Assembly (NCBI GenBank): GCA_020631735.1
Contig: CM036225.1
Span: 66,700,662-66,764,661, forward strand
Direction of reading: 5' to 3'
Length of the DNA stretch: 64,000 bases
From: Saccharum officinarum
Taxonomy: Eukaryota; Streptophyta; Magnoliopsida; Poales; Poaceae
Shown here: positions 11,784 through 23,536 of the stretch, in pieces
How the letters are laid out: each line of letters begins with the position of its first letter
Position numbering within the stretch: the stretch's first letter is position 1
Notes under the pieces: generated by a model
What the model was told of the DNA's origin: nothing
Seen by the model: only the letters and a program-made list of their open reading frames with translations
Databases searched by the model: none
Made by a program: the position numbers and the translations under genes

Positions 11784-12486
11784 CAACTGTTTTATTTGCT
11801 AATTACTGTGTACGCTCAGTTATGTAATTAGCTATGCAGTCTGGCTCGACCAGTCAGGCATGCCGCTGTCAGCAACATCGTCAAGCTTGACTCCTCGGGC
11901 ATGCCGCCACTGGCAATATCGCCGGGCTTGGCTCCTTAATCAAGCCGCGACCAGCAATATCGCCATGCTCAACCCAAATCGACCACGCCATACTTAACGT
12001 AGAAGATTGTTGTAGTTATGATGATGGAACTTTTTTTTATCTAAGCTAGATTTTTTGAGCTAGCATACTATGGAAGAATTTTGTCCTGAAGCTAAAACAT
12101 CTATTATTTAAGCGATAATATTTTTTTTGTAAACCCACAACATTATTCGCATTAAGCCGCAACATTTTTTTCCTAAACTCAGGAACATTTTATTGTGAGT
12201 CTAGAACATTATTCTCTCGAACCTAAAACATTTTTCTCAATGAGGTAGAACAATTTTCTTATAAAACCTAGAACATTGTCCTTCTCAATATAATAAAAAA
12301 ATGCTCTTCCTTTATGGAGAAAATTTTCTACAAATGTCATCCAGATACAGATATATTTAAGTAGGATCCTTTTCTAAAGTTATTATTGTAACAAATGCAT
12401 TATAGAATTTAATTTAAAAGGCTTAGCATTTTTTAAAAAGTTTCCATATTTTGTAATGCGCCAGGCCGTTAGCAATTTCGGTTTCA
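11784..12486. repeat. Degenerate short repeats upstream of EXO70 copy 3
   Basis: 11850-11985 contains about three degenerate ~42-bp units (catgccgc..cagcaa.atcg). 12100-12300 is AT-rich with recurring gaacat/aacatt motifs. 12330-12430 resembles segments near 39120-39215 and 63240-63335 (tatatttaag.., then acaaatgcattatagaatttaa), pointing to a dispersed non-coding repeat family. No gene seen. Confidence 0.5.
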
Positions 12487-14137
12487 CTCAGCCCCACTTA
12501 GATTCCTTTTTTTTCCTTCTTTGATGATTTGATTTGATGACGAGGAAAAATCCACTTTGATTAGTTTGCCTGGTGCGGCCAGTGCAGATGCTTTGCTTTC
12601 GGCCCAGATAAAAGACTGTGTAAACAGGGCAAGGTGGAAGCGCATCGCGCGTTCCTCGTGAAAAAAGCGCTGGGTTCGCGAGGGTACAGAATCCAATTCT
12701 GTTGCAAAGACGCGTTTCCTTCAGTCCAAACGCAAACGCCCTCTCTGCCTCTCAGTCCATCACTCATCAGTTGTTCCTCCCCAAACCCGTGAGTCAAGAC
12801 ACCGGCTCAACCTCGATCAGGAGACATTGCTGCCTGCAGATCACACATCTCCTCCAGTTGCTATCTAGAGGGGCAGCTAGCTTGGCATGGCGGCCACGGG
12901 CAGGGATGGTGGCCGCGGGCTTTCTGTTCCTTGGAGATACCGCCTCCGTAAGCAGACCGGACGATCCAATTCCTACGACAACAGCATTATTAGCAGCTCG
13001 TCATCAGGTACCATAGTCTCGACTACCTACACGTCTAGTGGTTCTCGTCTGTCCTCTATCTCCATGGATGCGGTCAGGCACTTCGAATTGGCGTTAGACG
13101 AGGATACTGAGCTTGTTCGACCCACCAACAAGTCCTGCATAGAAAGGGAGAGGACGGACATCAGAAGCCTCGTCAAGGAATTCTTTGGTGCGTCGTCCGC
13201 AGAGTGCAGCATCAACATCGATAGCAATAGCGGCGACATGAGTGTTCTGGAGAGGTGGTTCGCGGAGCTAGACATCGACTGGGTTCTGCACCTTCCTGAT
13301 GCTGATGGCGATGATGCATCGGCAGAACTCCACCATACTTCTGCAGATGCTGCAAAGAGTTGGATCCGTTGTCTCCATAGAATCTTGGAAGCCATCCGTT
13401 CCACTCCCACGGTGTTTTCAGGCCTGCCTAAAGTTTGTGATAGTGAAGATCAACCTGTGCCTGAGAGTGACAAACAAGATAACAATGTTCCGGATCAAAT
13501 CCACTTTGCAAGATTTACCAAAGAAGCCATGTCGAAAATGCTCCCTTTTGTTGACTTCGCCATACGACAGGTTGTTGTTTGTACACCATACAAGAAGCTC
13601 CATACTATGCTGGGTGTGTACGAGGCTCTGTCCGATGTAACAAAGAAGATCTGGGGGTTATTCTACCCCATCCCTGAAGGAGCTTACAATATAAAGCAGG
13701 AGACGGTCAGCCTTGTCTCAGCAAAGAAGGAGGAGGCAGGTGAGGCCATATGGAGCACAATGGAGCCTATTAGGACACGTGCCCTGGAGTCCATAGACAT
13801 AGAGTATGTCGACGGCTCGTCGAGCTCTCTAATTCCACAAGCATCATCGGACATTCACAAGGTCACTCTGTCTGTAATGGAGTTTATCAGCTTCCTAGGC
13901 TCTAATTACCCATTGATGTGCCAAATTGTATCTAAAGCAGTTTGCCTGAACCAAACACACCCAGGGTTCATCGCGAGTGCCGAGGATCGAAAAGGCTCCG
14001 CCGAGGCGAGGTAGCCGCGCCTTCCACGCCGCCGCCACCTCTGGCACTGTCATCCTGTACCAAGACGACGGCGTTGGCCGGCCGACCGTCGCTGTTGCCT
14101 CCCTGTTGATCATGGTGTAGCCCTGAGGTCTTCCGCT

Positions 14138-15170
14138 ATGATCCATCCTCTAATGGATCATCCAGACCTGAATTACAGGACAGGTAAAGTTGTTGAAGCT
14201 GAAATTCGACGACGCTTCTCCTCTCCGGTCAGTTTCGATCCTGCTTTGTCTCCCAGAGAATTCTTCTTAGTTCTTTCCTTTGGTCGTTGCAAATTCCGTC
14301 TCTCTGAACTTTTAGCCTCTCAAGTTCTTCAATCCGTCATTGGTGGACATGCTCCTTCTTTTCGTGTCTTGCAACTTGCTGATCGTGTTTTCAGATTCTC
14401 TCTACATTCTCATGAAGTGGGCTTTCATATCTACAAGCTTCACTCCTTTGAATGTCTGGAATTCAAGATTTTCTTTCATCTGTGGCACAATGGAGGGGCC
14501 AACTATCGGTTAGAATACCGCAATTGGCTAACTGAACAGGCCAAGGAATGGGTTGAAGTTGTTAAAGGGCCCTTGCGGTCAGCTCCAGTGCATAATTCAA
14601 AGGTATGTTTGTCAGGAGCAAACTTGATTCCTCTTGCCAATAATCGTGTTCATCATCCTGCTAAATTTTGCTATGAGCATGTTCATCCTGTTCAAATTCA
14701 AAAACATCATGACCGTTTCCCTGTCTTTAATCACAGTCAATCTCATAATGCCCCTCTTAATCATGGCCCTAATGCTCGTTTTAATCAGCAACGAGCACCT
14801 GAAACCATTAATTTGGCCTTTTCCAATCCCGGCCATCAATTTCGTCCAAGGGCTCACTTAAGAGGCATTCTTGGGCCAAAACCTCCTGGGCCGTCTCCTA
14901 CAGCCCAGCGGTGTCTGAATAGGAATTGTCTCGGGCATAAGTTTGGTAGGTGTATGTTCCCGCCTCAATCCTCGCGCCAATCTATGAGCGCCGGTTTTGC
15001 CTATTCACATTCCAGAGATCGCCGGGATCAAGTCTCGTTGCCAAGTGGGCCTAACCAGGGCAGGACGCCGGTGCACTACGTGTCCTTCGCTAATTTCGCT
15101 CTTCGTTGTCTTGGCCTCACTCCTCTTTCCCCTATTACAATCCCCTGGAGCCGCTCTTGGAAAATATCGG
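14138..15170 (+). pseudogene. LINE-1 ORF1, 5' half (before copia insertion)
   Basis: ORF1 of plant L1 LINEs encodes an RNA-binding protein. This frame starts at ATG 14138 and shows the block DRVFRFSLHSHEVGFHIYKL and FHLWHNGGANYRLEYRNWL, also present in LINE-2 (DRVFSF..VGFHIYNL, LWHGGGPNFCLEYKNW). A degenerate CCHC-like segment (CLNRNCLGHKFGRC) stands where LINE-2 keeps a proper CX2CX4HX4C knuckle. The frame runs open into the copia LTR at 15171. Removing copia plus one TSD joins it in frame with the 3' half (SWKIS to APDFDDGD). Confidence 0.85.
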
Positions 15171-17123
15171 TGAAAGCCCAAGTTTGGTTTTGGTAATTAA
15201 TGACACCAAGTTGTTAATGCCATGTGTTAAGTGTTTTGAGTTAGGCATAAGCAGCACATGTGATGAAGGTGTATGTGGCAAGGAGTGGTGGCCACAAGAT
15301 CATAAAGAGATGGTGCATGGACATGAAATGGTGATCATGGTGGAGATGCACATAAAATGAAGGACATGATGATCAAGTGGAGGAGAAGGATCTAAGAGCG
15401 CAAGGCAAAGGTATAACCATAGGGATTTTTCCTTTTGCTGGTCTAAGATGAGTAGAGAAGTGATTGACCGGGTTTAGGATACATAGCCGACTATCAAGAG
15501 GGCCAATCACGGTTAGCTCAGAAATCAAGTGCCACTAGATCAATGTCTTGAGCATATGCATTAGGATCTAGTAAAGAGCTAACATAATGCCTTGGAAAAT
15601 GATTGTGAAATGCTGACACACATGCACATGGTGATTTACACATGGTGGTGTTAGCACATTTGTGAAGGCGGTGGAGTTTGAGCGGTAGAGAGGGGTTTGG
15701 GTTCCTCTCTCCCTCCCACCGAGCTTGCGAGGCGGGATTAGACGCTTTTTGGGAAAGTGAAATGTCTATTTTCTACTGCGCCAAAAGTCAAAAAAGAAAC
15801 GGAGACGAACGGAGGTCACTGTGGTGACCAGACGCTGCACTGGACGCGGTCACGGTATGACCAGACGCGTCCGGTCAGTTCAATCCGGTCAGCACGCCTA
15901 GGGTTAATGACCAGACGCTGGTCTGGCCTGACCAGCGCATCCGGTCAGTTCACCTATGCGCAAAAGTAGAGTGAGCGACCGGCGCGTCCGGTCCTTCACG
16001 GAACCGGCGCGTCCGGTTAGGCGTCCAGAGGGGCAGAGAGCAACGAAGTGGTGATCGGACGCGCGGCGCATCCGGTCACGTGCGATCAGATGTGTCCGGT
16101 CATGATGGGAGCTTACTGGACTCTGACCGGACGCCAGGTGCGGCACGTCCGGTCATACGCTAGATCGCATCCGGTCATAGCAACGGTAACTTCTGACGCG
16201 CACTGTTCACGCTTGTCCTGTAGTGACCGGACGCGTCCGGTCACCCTGACCGGAGCGTCCGGTCAGCTCGTTTTGAACTGCGTCGTCCGGTAACGACTAG
16301 CTGCGTACCCCTTCGCTATAAATAGACGTTGGTCGGAGTTTGAAGGTATCTCTTGCATATTTTGAGATCTAGAGACATACTTTGAGCTAGAGAACAACCC
16401 CTCCACTCATCTCTTTGTATAGTTGCACATCTTGAGTGAGATTGAGTGAGATTCAAGTGCATTGCTTGAGAGTTGCATTCTAGAGGCACTTGATCTTCGA
16501 GTTGCTGCGGATTTCTTGTTACTCTTCCGTGTTTCCCGACACGGTAGACGGCTTGGAGCAGCGGAGGTGATTGAGCTCACAATTGAAGATTGTTGGAGCC
16601 ATCACCAAGTGTTGTAAGGGGTTCTTGATCCTTTCTCGCGGGAGTTCGCAAATTGAATACTCTAGTGAAGCTCGTGGCTTGGAGGATCCTCATCTTGTGT
16701 GCGGTTGTGCGGCGCCCGCCGAGGGCTCAACTCTTGATAGTTGATTAGCTCGCGAACCGACAAGTGGGTGTATCGCCACAACAGGGAGTAGCTTACCGGG
16801 AAGCAAGTGAACCTCGGGATAAATTCTTGTGTCTTTCTCTTCCCGAGGATTTCTCTTGTGTCATTGATTGATTGGTACTTCTCATCTCTACACGGCGGTA
16901 TAATCACTCGAAGCTCTTCTCTCGTATTACTTCTTGTTTCTAGCTTGTAGTTGTTGTTGTGTTTAGTGGATAGCCTTGTACTAGACTTGTGTAGGTGGCT
17001 TGCTTAATTAGTTAGAGCTAGTGCTTTTGCTTCGCCACCTTTCGTACTAACTTGTGGTTAAGTAGTTCTTGTAGAAGATTTAATTAGGCTATTCACCCTC
17101 CTCTAGCCTTTTTGGACCTTACA
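15171..17123 (+). repeat. Copia 5' LTR
   Basis: 1953 bp, starting TGAAAGCCC and ending ACCTTACA. It contains a cluster of CpG-rich palindromic motifs based on ccggacgcgtccgg (about 15830-16290) and a TATA box ctataaatag at 16316-16325, the likely transcription start region of the element. Compared with the 3' LTR it has an extra ~60-bp stretch near 15855-15915. Confidence 0.95.
16316..16325 (+). promoter_or_regulatory. TATA box of copia 5' LTR
   Basis: The sequence ctataaatag sits just after the palindrome cluster. The same box occurs at the equivalent place in the 3' LTR (24654-24663), as expected for the U3 promoter of a plant copia element. Confidence 0.7.
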
Positions 17124-17125
17124 AG

Positions 17126-17137
17126 TGGTATCAGAGC
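17126..17137 (+). promoter_or_regulatory. Copia primer binding site (initiator Met-tRNA)
   Basis: tggtatcagagc, two bases after the 5' LTR, is the usual primer binding site of plant copia elements. It pairs with the 3' end of initiator methionine tRNA to start minus-strand DNA synthesis. Confidence 0.9.
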
Positions 17138-17183
17138 CGAGGCACCGTTTATTTGAGGCTTAACAACCTACGGTGAAAAAGAA

Positions 17184-19259
17184 ATGGCTCAATTAAGCTT
17201 GCACATCAACAACACCAAGAAGACACCTCACTTTGATGGCATAAATTATGCATATTGGAAGGTTAAGATGACCGCACACATCAAGTCAATCAATAGAGAA
17301 GTGTGGAAGGTCACCGAAACAAAATTTGAGGTTGCTAATCCAGAAGCACCTACACCGGTGGAAGAGAAGAAGCTCCAATGTAATGACATTGTCATTAGTG
17401 CTCTTCATGAGGCATTAGATGATAAGACATTTGAGCAAGTGAAGAACATAGAAGTTGCTCATGATGCTTGGACCAAGCTAGAAGAAACATTTGAGGGCAC
17501 CGAAGGCACAAAGACCGCTAAAGCATATATCTTACAAGAAAAATTTTCAAGCTTCAAGATGCAAGATGATGAGAGTGTACCGGAGATGTTTCATAGGTTG
17601 CAAGTCATTATCAATGAGCTTAAGGCACTTGGTGAGGAGGTCAAGGACAATCAATTCTCTATAAAGTTCTTGAGAAGTCTACCCAAGAGATTTGATACAT
17701 TGATCACTGTGCTAGTGAAGACTACATTGAAGGATTCAACTCCTCAACAAATATTCCAAGAAGTGATGACCGATGATTCATATAGAGAAGATGATAAGAA
17801 AGAGGAGTTGGTTAAAAAGAAGAAGAAGGAAAGTGAGAAGAAGGATGATGAGAAGAAGAAGAGTGTGACATTCAAAGCCACCACATCCAAGGGCAAATCC
17901 AAGATTGAATCATCAAGTGATGAAGACTCAAGCTCTTATGATAGTGATGACATTGATGAGAAGATGACTCTTTTTGTCAAGCAATTTGGGAAATTTATGA
18001 AGAAGAAGGGCTTTTATGCAAGAAGGAGGAAGAACTCATCCAAGAAGAATGAGCATACCATGAGATGTTTTAGATGCCATAGAAAGGACCATCTTATTGC
18101 AAAGTGTCCTTATGATAGTGATGATGAAGATGCTATCAAGAAGGAGAGGAAGAAGCAAAAGAAGAAGCTAGAGAAGGAGAGCTCTTATAAGAAGAAGAAT
18201 GATTCTCATGTTGCTACATGGGATAGTGATGATTCCTCAAGTGATGATGAGGATGACAACAAGAGCAAGAAGAAGGGACATGCTAGCATTGTCATCCAAG
18301 AGAAGGTCTCCCTCTTCGACACTCCATCGTGCTTCATGGCTAAGGCCGCTAAGGTATCATCCGACGATGAGAGTGATCATGATAATGCTAGTGATAGTGA
18401 TAGTGATGAAGAAGAATTCACTAAAGATGAACTAATCACTATGCTAGAAGATTGCACTCAACATTTTAAAGAATCTAGAAAGAAGTGTAAGGGATTGCTT
18501 AAGGAAAAGAAAAACCTTATGCAAGAACTTGATGAGCTTAGAGCATCTTATGAGAGTCTAAAGGTAGACCATAAGAAGCTTCAAAAGTCTCACACTAAGC
18601 TTAAAGAAGCTCATTCCTCTCTAATTGAAAAATGTGAAAACTTGCCAACTAATGTTGAGAAGGCTAAAACTTGCAACATAGGCATATCATGTGATATAAT
18701 TGATGAATCCTTTCATAAGCCTATTGTTGTTGCTCTCACTAACCCTTCATGTAGCTCATCTACATCATCCTCATCTAGTAGTGATGGTTTCACTTGTGAC
18801 TCCACACTTATAGTTGAGAATGAAAATCTCAAGAAGGAGGTAAAAGAGCTCAATCACACCTTAGCTAAGGCTTATGGTGGTGAGGACCGCTTGCTTATGT
18901 GCTTGTGTAGCCAAAGAGCTTCTCTCTACAAAGAGGGATTGGGCTATAACCCCAAGAAAGGCAAGGTCGCTTTTGCTCCTCACAAGACTCGTTTTGTGAA
19001 GAACAATGGTAGCTATTGCAAAAGTTGCAAGCAAGTTGGTCACATAGAGCAACATTGCGTGAACAAGAAATCCAATGCTAATGTATCCTTAATTAAGTTT
19101 GATTCTTTCTATATGCTTACCAAGGGTACTAATGGTGTTCATGCTAAGTTCATTGGTACACCATGGATGGGCTCAAAGAAGAAAGCCATTTGGGTACCAA
19201 AGAGCTTGGTCACTAACCTTGGAGGACCCAAACAAGTTTGGGTACCTAAAAAGAATTGA
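17184..19259 (+). CDS. Copia gag polyprotein (intact frame, 691 aa)
   Basis: Structural protein of the retrotransposon particle, which packages element RNA in the cytoplasm. The frame is uninterrupted from ATG 17184. Residues ~12-205 match the UBN2/retrotran_gag type (FDGINYAYWKVKMTAHI, WTKLEETFEG, FSIKFLRSLPKRFDTLI). A Lys/Glu-rich stretch follows, then a CCHC knuckle CFRCHRKDHLIAKC at about residue 294. Next are a long acidic, Ser-rich part, a predicted coiled coil (about 430-495) and a second knuckle CKSCKQVGHIEQHC at about 612. The frame ends 13 bases before the pol frame opens. The extended gag with a coiled coil between two knuckles fits the Maximus/SIRE lineage. Confidence 0.92.
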   Translation: MAQLSLHINNTKKTPHFDGINYAYWKVKMTAHIKSINREVWKVTETKFEVANPEAPTPVEEKKLQCNDIVISALHEALDDKTFEQVKNIEVAHDAWTKLEETFEGTEGTKTAKAYILQEKFSSFKMQDDESVPEMFHRLQVIINELKALGEEVKDNQFSIKFLRSLPKRFDTLITVLVKTTLKDSTPQQIFQEVMTDDSYREDDKKEELVKKKKKESEKKDDEKKKSVTFKATTSKGKSKIESSSDEDSSSYDSDDIDEKMTLFVKQFGKFMKKKGFYARRRKNSSKKNEHTMRCFRCHRKDHLIAKCPYDSDDEDAIKKERKKQKKKLEKESSYKKKNDSHVATWDSDDSSSDDEDDNKSKKKGHASIVIQEKVSLFDTPSCFMAKAAKVSSDDESDHDNASDSDSDEEEFTKDELITMLEDCTQHFKESRKKCKGLLKEKKNLMQELDELRASYESLKVDHKKLQKSHTKLKEAHSSLIEKCENLPTNVEKAKTCNIGISCDIIDESFHKPIVVALTNPSCSSSTSSSSSSDGFTCDSTLIVENENLKKEVKELNHTLAKAYGGEDRLLMCLCSQRASLYKEGLGYNPKKGKVAFAPHKTRFVKNNGSYCKSCKQVGHIEQHCVNKKSNANVSLIKFDSFYMLTKGTNGVHAKFIGTPWMGSKKKAIWVPKSLVTNLGGPKQVWVPKKN

Positions 19260-19272
19260 TCTTGTCTTGTAG

Positions 19273-22200
19273 GTCAATTACAAAGCCGGAGGAAGGCATT
19301 GGGTGCTTGATAGTGGATGCACTCAACATATGACTGGAGACTCTTGTATGTTCAAATCAATTGATACAAGTCAAAATGGTGGTTTTGATGCTATCACTTT
19401 CGACAACAACAAGAAAGGCAAGGTCAAGGGGCTTGGTAAAATCGCTATCTCAAATGACATGAGCATATCTAATGTGTTGCTAGTTGAGAGCTTGGATTTC
19501 AATCTTTTGTCGGTGGCACAACTTTGTGATCTTGGCTTCAAGTGCATATTTGGTAGTGATGATGTTGAAGTCATAAATGTTGATGGATCAAATTTGATAT
19601 TCAAAGGATTTAGACATGGTAGCTTATACTTGGTTGACTTCAATGATAGTGAAACACAGTTGACATCATGCTTGCTTAGAAAATATAGTATGGGATGGTT
19701 ATGGCATAGAAGGCTTGGTCATGTTGGAATGAAACAATTGAACAAACTTTTGAGGCATGACTTAGTTAGAGGCTTGAAAGATGTCACTTTTGAAAAGGAT
19801 AAACTATGTAGTGCTTGTCAAGCCGGCAAACAAGTTGGAAATACACATCCTAGTAAGAGTGAAATGAGCACATCAAAGGCATTTGAGCTATTGCACATGG
19901 ACTTATTTGGGCCAACAACATACACTAGCATTGGTGGCAACAAGTATGGTTTTATGATTATTGATGACTACACTAGATATACTTGGGTGTTCTTTCTCTA
20001 TGGCAAGAGTGATGTTTATGATCTATTCAAGTCTTTTGTCAAGAGAGTGCAAAATGAGTTTGAAATTACCATCAAGAAGATTAGAAGTGACAATGGTAGT
20101 GAGTTCAAGAACACAAGAATTGAAGATTTGTGTGATGATCTTGGTATTGGACATTAATTCTCACCAACATACACTCCTCAATCAAATAGTGTAGTTAAAA
20201 GGAAAAATAGAACCTTAATTGATATGGCTAGATCAATGCTTAGTGAATACAATGTGAGTCATTCATTTTGGAGTGAAGCTATCAACACGGCTTGCTATTA
20301 TAGCAACCGTCTCTATTGCCATGGAAAGCTTGGGATGACACCATATGAGCTATTGAATGGAAGAAAGCCTAACATTGCATACTTTAGAGTATTTGGTTGC
20401 AAATGCTATATTCTTAAGAAAGGCACTAGATTGAGTAAGTTTGAAAAGAAATATAATGAAGGGTTCTTACTTGGTTATTCTACCACAAGCAAGGCATATA
20501 GAGTTTGGAATCTCACAAATGGCACCTTGGAAGAAGTTCATGATGTTGAGTTTGATGAAACCCAAGGATCTCAAAATGAAGCTCAAAACCTTGATGATGT
20601 GAGAGGAGATCAATTGTCAAATGCAATGAAGAACATAGACATTGGTGATATAAGGCCAATGCAAGTTGATAATGATGTTGATATTTATGTGATCAACCAA
20701 AATGTGCAAATTGATACAAATCAAGCAAGCTCTAGTGGTTCTCATGATGAAGCTCAAGTTCAAGGTCAAACAAGTGGAAGCAATCAACTCTAAATACTCC
20801 AACCTACTAGCATTGCAAGAGATCATCCGTTGGATCAAATCATTGGTGGAATTCAAAGTGGTGTTCAAACTAGATCAAGACTAGCATCCTTTTGTGAGCA
20901 CTACTCATTTGTGTCACTTGAAGAACCTAAGAAATTAGAAGATGCTTTGAAGGATTCCGATTGGGTAAATGCCATGCATGAAGAACTAAACAACTTTGCT
21001 AGAAATCAAGTTTGGAAACTTATTGAGAGGCCAAAGAACTACAATGTGATTGACACTAAGTAGGTCTTTAGAAACAAGCAAGATCAAGATGGCATGGTTG
21101 TAAGAAACAAAGCAAGACTAGTAGCACAAGGATACACTCAAGTTGAGGGTCTTGACTTTGGAGAGACATATGCACCGGTTGCAAGATTGGAAGCAATTAG
21201 AATCTTATTAGCATATGCTTGTGCACACAACATCAAGCTCTATCAAATGGATGTCAAGAGTGCATTTCTCAATGGCTACATCAATGAACAAGTTTATGTT
21301 GAGCAACCTCCCGATTTTGAAGATAACAAGAAGCCCGACCATGTTTACAAGCTAAAGAAAACATTGTATGGTTTGAAGTAAGCACCTAGAGTATGGTATG
21401 AGAGGTTGAGGGACTTTCTCCTCTCTAAAGGGTTCAAGATGGGAAAGGTTGACACCACTCTCTTCACCAAGAAGCTTGGAAATGATTTGTTTGTGTTGCA
21501 AATCTATGTGGATGACATTATCTTTGGATCAACTAACCAAGACTTTTGTGAAGAGTTTGGAAATATAATGGCTAATGAGTTTGAGATGTCTATGATTAGA
21601 GAGCTTAGTTACTTTCTTGGACTTCAAATCAAGCAAATGAAGAATAGCACTTTTGTAAGTCAAGGCAAGTACATCAAGGACATGATCAAGAAGTTTGGAT
21701 TGCAAGATGCTAAGCAAACGAGTACACCAATGGGCACTAATGATCAATTGGGTATTGATGATAGTGGAAACATGGTAGATCAAAAGCAATATCGGTCTAT
21801 GATTGGAAGTTTGCTCTATGTCACTGCTTCTAGGCCAGATGTTATGTTTAGTGTGTGCAAGTGTGCAAGATATCAAGCTTCACCTAGAGAAAGTCACTTG
21901 AAAGCAACCAAAAGGATATTGAGATATCTAAAGGGCACTCATGATGTTGGATTGTGGTTTCCAAAGGGGTCTAATTTTGAGTTGATTGGATATTCGGACT
22001 CCGACTATGGTGGATGCAAGATTGATAGAATGAGCACAAGTGGCACTTGTCAATTGCTTGGAAGGTATCTTGTTTCATGGTCATCAAAGAAACAAAATAG
22101 TGTTGCACTATCTACTGCCGAGGCCAAATACATTAGTGCCAGTAGTTGTTGTGCACAATTGCTTTGGATGAAGGCCACCTTGAATGACTTTGGAATTAAA

Positions 22201-22458
22201 TTCAAGAATGTGCCTTTATTTTGTGACAATGAAAGTGCTATCAAGATGACTCAAAATCCGGTTCAACATTCAAGAACCAAGCACATTGACATAAGGCATC
22301 ACTTCATAAGAGACCATCAACAAAAGGGTGATATTAGCATTGAGAGCATTGGCACCGAAGATCAACTAGCCGACATATTCATAAAGCCACTTGATGAGAA
22401 GATATTTTACAAGTTAAAGAATGAATTGAACATACTTGACTTCTCCAACTTGAAATGA
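19273..22458 (+). pseudogene. Copia pol (PR-IN-RT-RNaseH) with four in-frame stops
   Basis: Frame +1 relative to gag. Protease active-site text WVLDSGCTQHMTG near 19300. GAG-pre-integrase WLWHRRLGHVGMKQLNKL near 19700. Integrase core HMDLFGP and MIIDDYTRYTWV near 19900-19990. Reverse transcriptase with YVDDIIFGS at about 21505. RNase H with DSDYGGCKIDRMSTSG near 21995 and RTKHIDIRHHFIRD near 22275. Stops interrupt at 20155, 20791, 21061 and 21379, yet the whole 3.2 kb stays in one frame with no indel shift. The open frame starts right after TAG 19270-19272, which sits in an acceptor-like context (ttgtcttgtag). Inactive copy. Confidence 0.93.
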
Positions 22459-23536
22459 GTGCACCCCCACATTTTTATATGACATGTCTCTCCTCCAACA
22501 TAGCAAGGTAAAGTTGTTTGGCATATCATTCATACTTTGCTAAGGACATGGTTAGAACATATAGACATATTTGCATGACAAATAGGCTCATTCATGAAAA
22601 TCAAATGATTTTGATGTATATATGGTACCACTATTGCTTCTGTGTTTGATTGATCTAGTGGTAGCATATGACATATTTGTGGGCTTGCAAACCTAGTGTT
22701 AAATCTAGTAAACGAGCTCATGATGTGTAATTCAACATGGTCAAGATAACCCTTATACTTTATGAGGTGTGAAAAAGCTTGTCCTTGGATCAAACCGAAT
22801 TACATATTCTAGGCAAGTGATCTAGATTGAACCATAATTTGGACTCTCTCATATTGATTGACTTATCTCTCACTAAAATTGGCACCTTTTTGGTGATTGT
22901 TGACAAAGGGGGAGAGAAAAGTCACAAAGATATTGCAAAGAGGGAATAAGATATAATAAGGGGGAGAGAAAAGTCACAAAGATAAAAAGTTAAGTTACAA
23001 AGGGAAGAAAGGGATCAATTAAAATTAAGCACACAAGTAGGGAGAGCAAGCTCATGAATTATTTGTTGCATTTGTATATGCACTAACATGATGATGTGTT
23101 GCATTGCAAATTTAATTTTGATATTCATGATTGAATGGTGTTTGCTAGAAATAGAACTTGAATGATGATTTGTTGAGAGTAGCTTTACAAGTGGTATCTA
23201 GACACCTTTTGCTTATAATGTTGATCTCACGGGGTACTTTAGTGTTTGTGATCTTTACAAGTGATGTATTACAAGTGGTGTCTAGCTACATCGATGCTAA
23301 GGATGGTATATAAAGGCAACTCTGATTGGTATCACGCTTCAAAGGTCAATTCTATATACCTTAGCATCAATTTGATAGTAATAACTCTCCTAAAATTCAA
23401 ATCCATACATACGTGCACAATTGAACCAAACTCATGGAAGCACAAATATAGGGGGAGCTAATACTATCGAAATTGAAAATTGATTTCATTTCATATCTTT
23501 GTGATGGTTGTCATCAATTACCAAAAAGGGGGAGAT
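22459..23536 (+). other. Copia post-pol non-coding region and polypurine tract
   Basis: About 1.1 kb between the pol stop and the 3' LTR with no coding potential that I can support. It contains several purine runs (aaagggggagagaaaag near 22905 and 22960) resembling the true polypurine tract aaaaagggggagat immediately before the 3' LTR. Long spacers here are usual in this lineage, and some relatives carry an envelope-like gene. None is seen in this copy. Confidence 0.75.

Noticed and set aside
15830..16290. CRISPR-like array
   Set aside because: Short repeated palindromes with irregular spacing inside a plant LTR; no spacers or cas genes, eukaryotic context.
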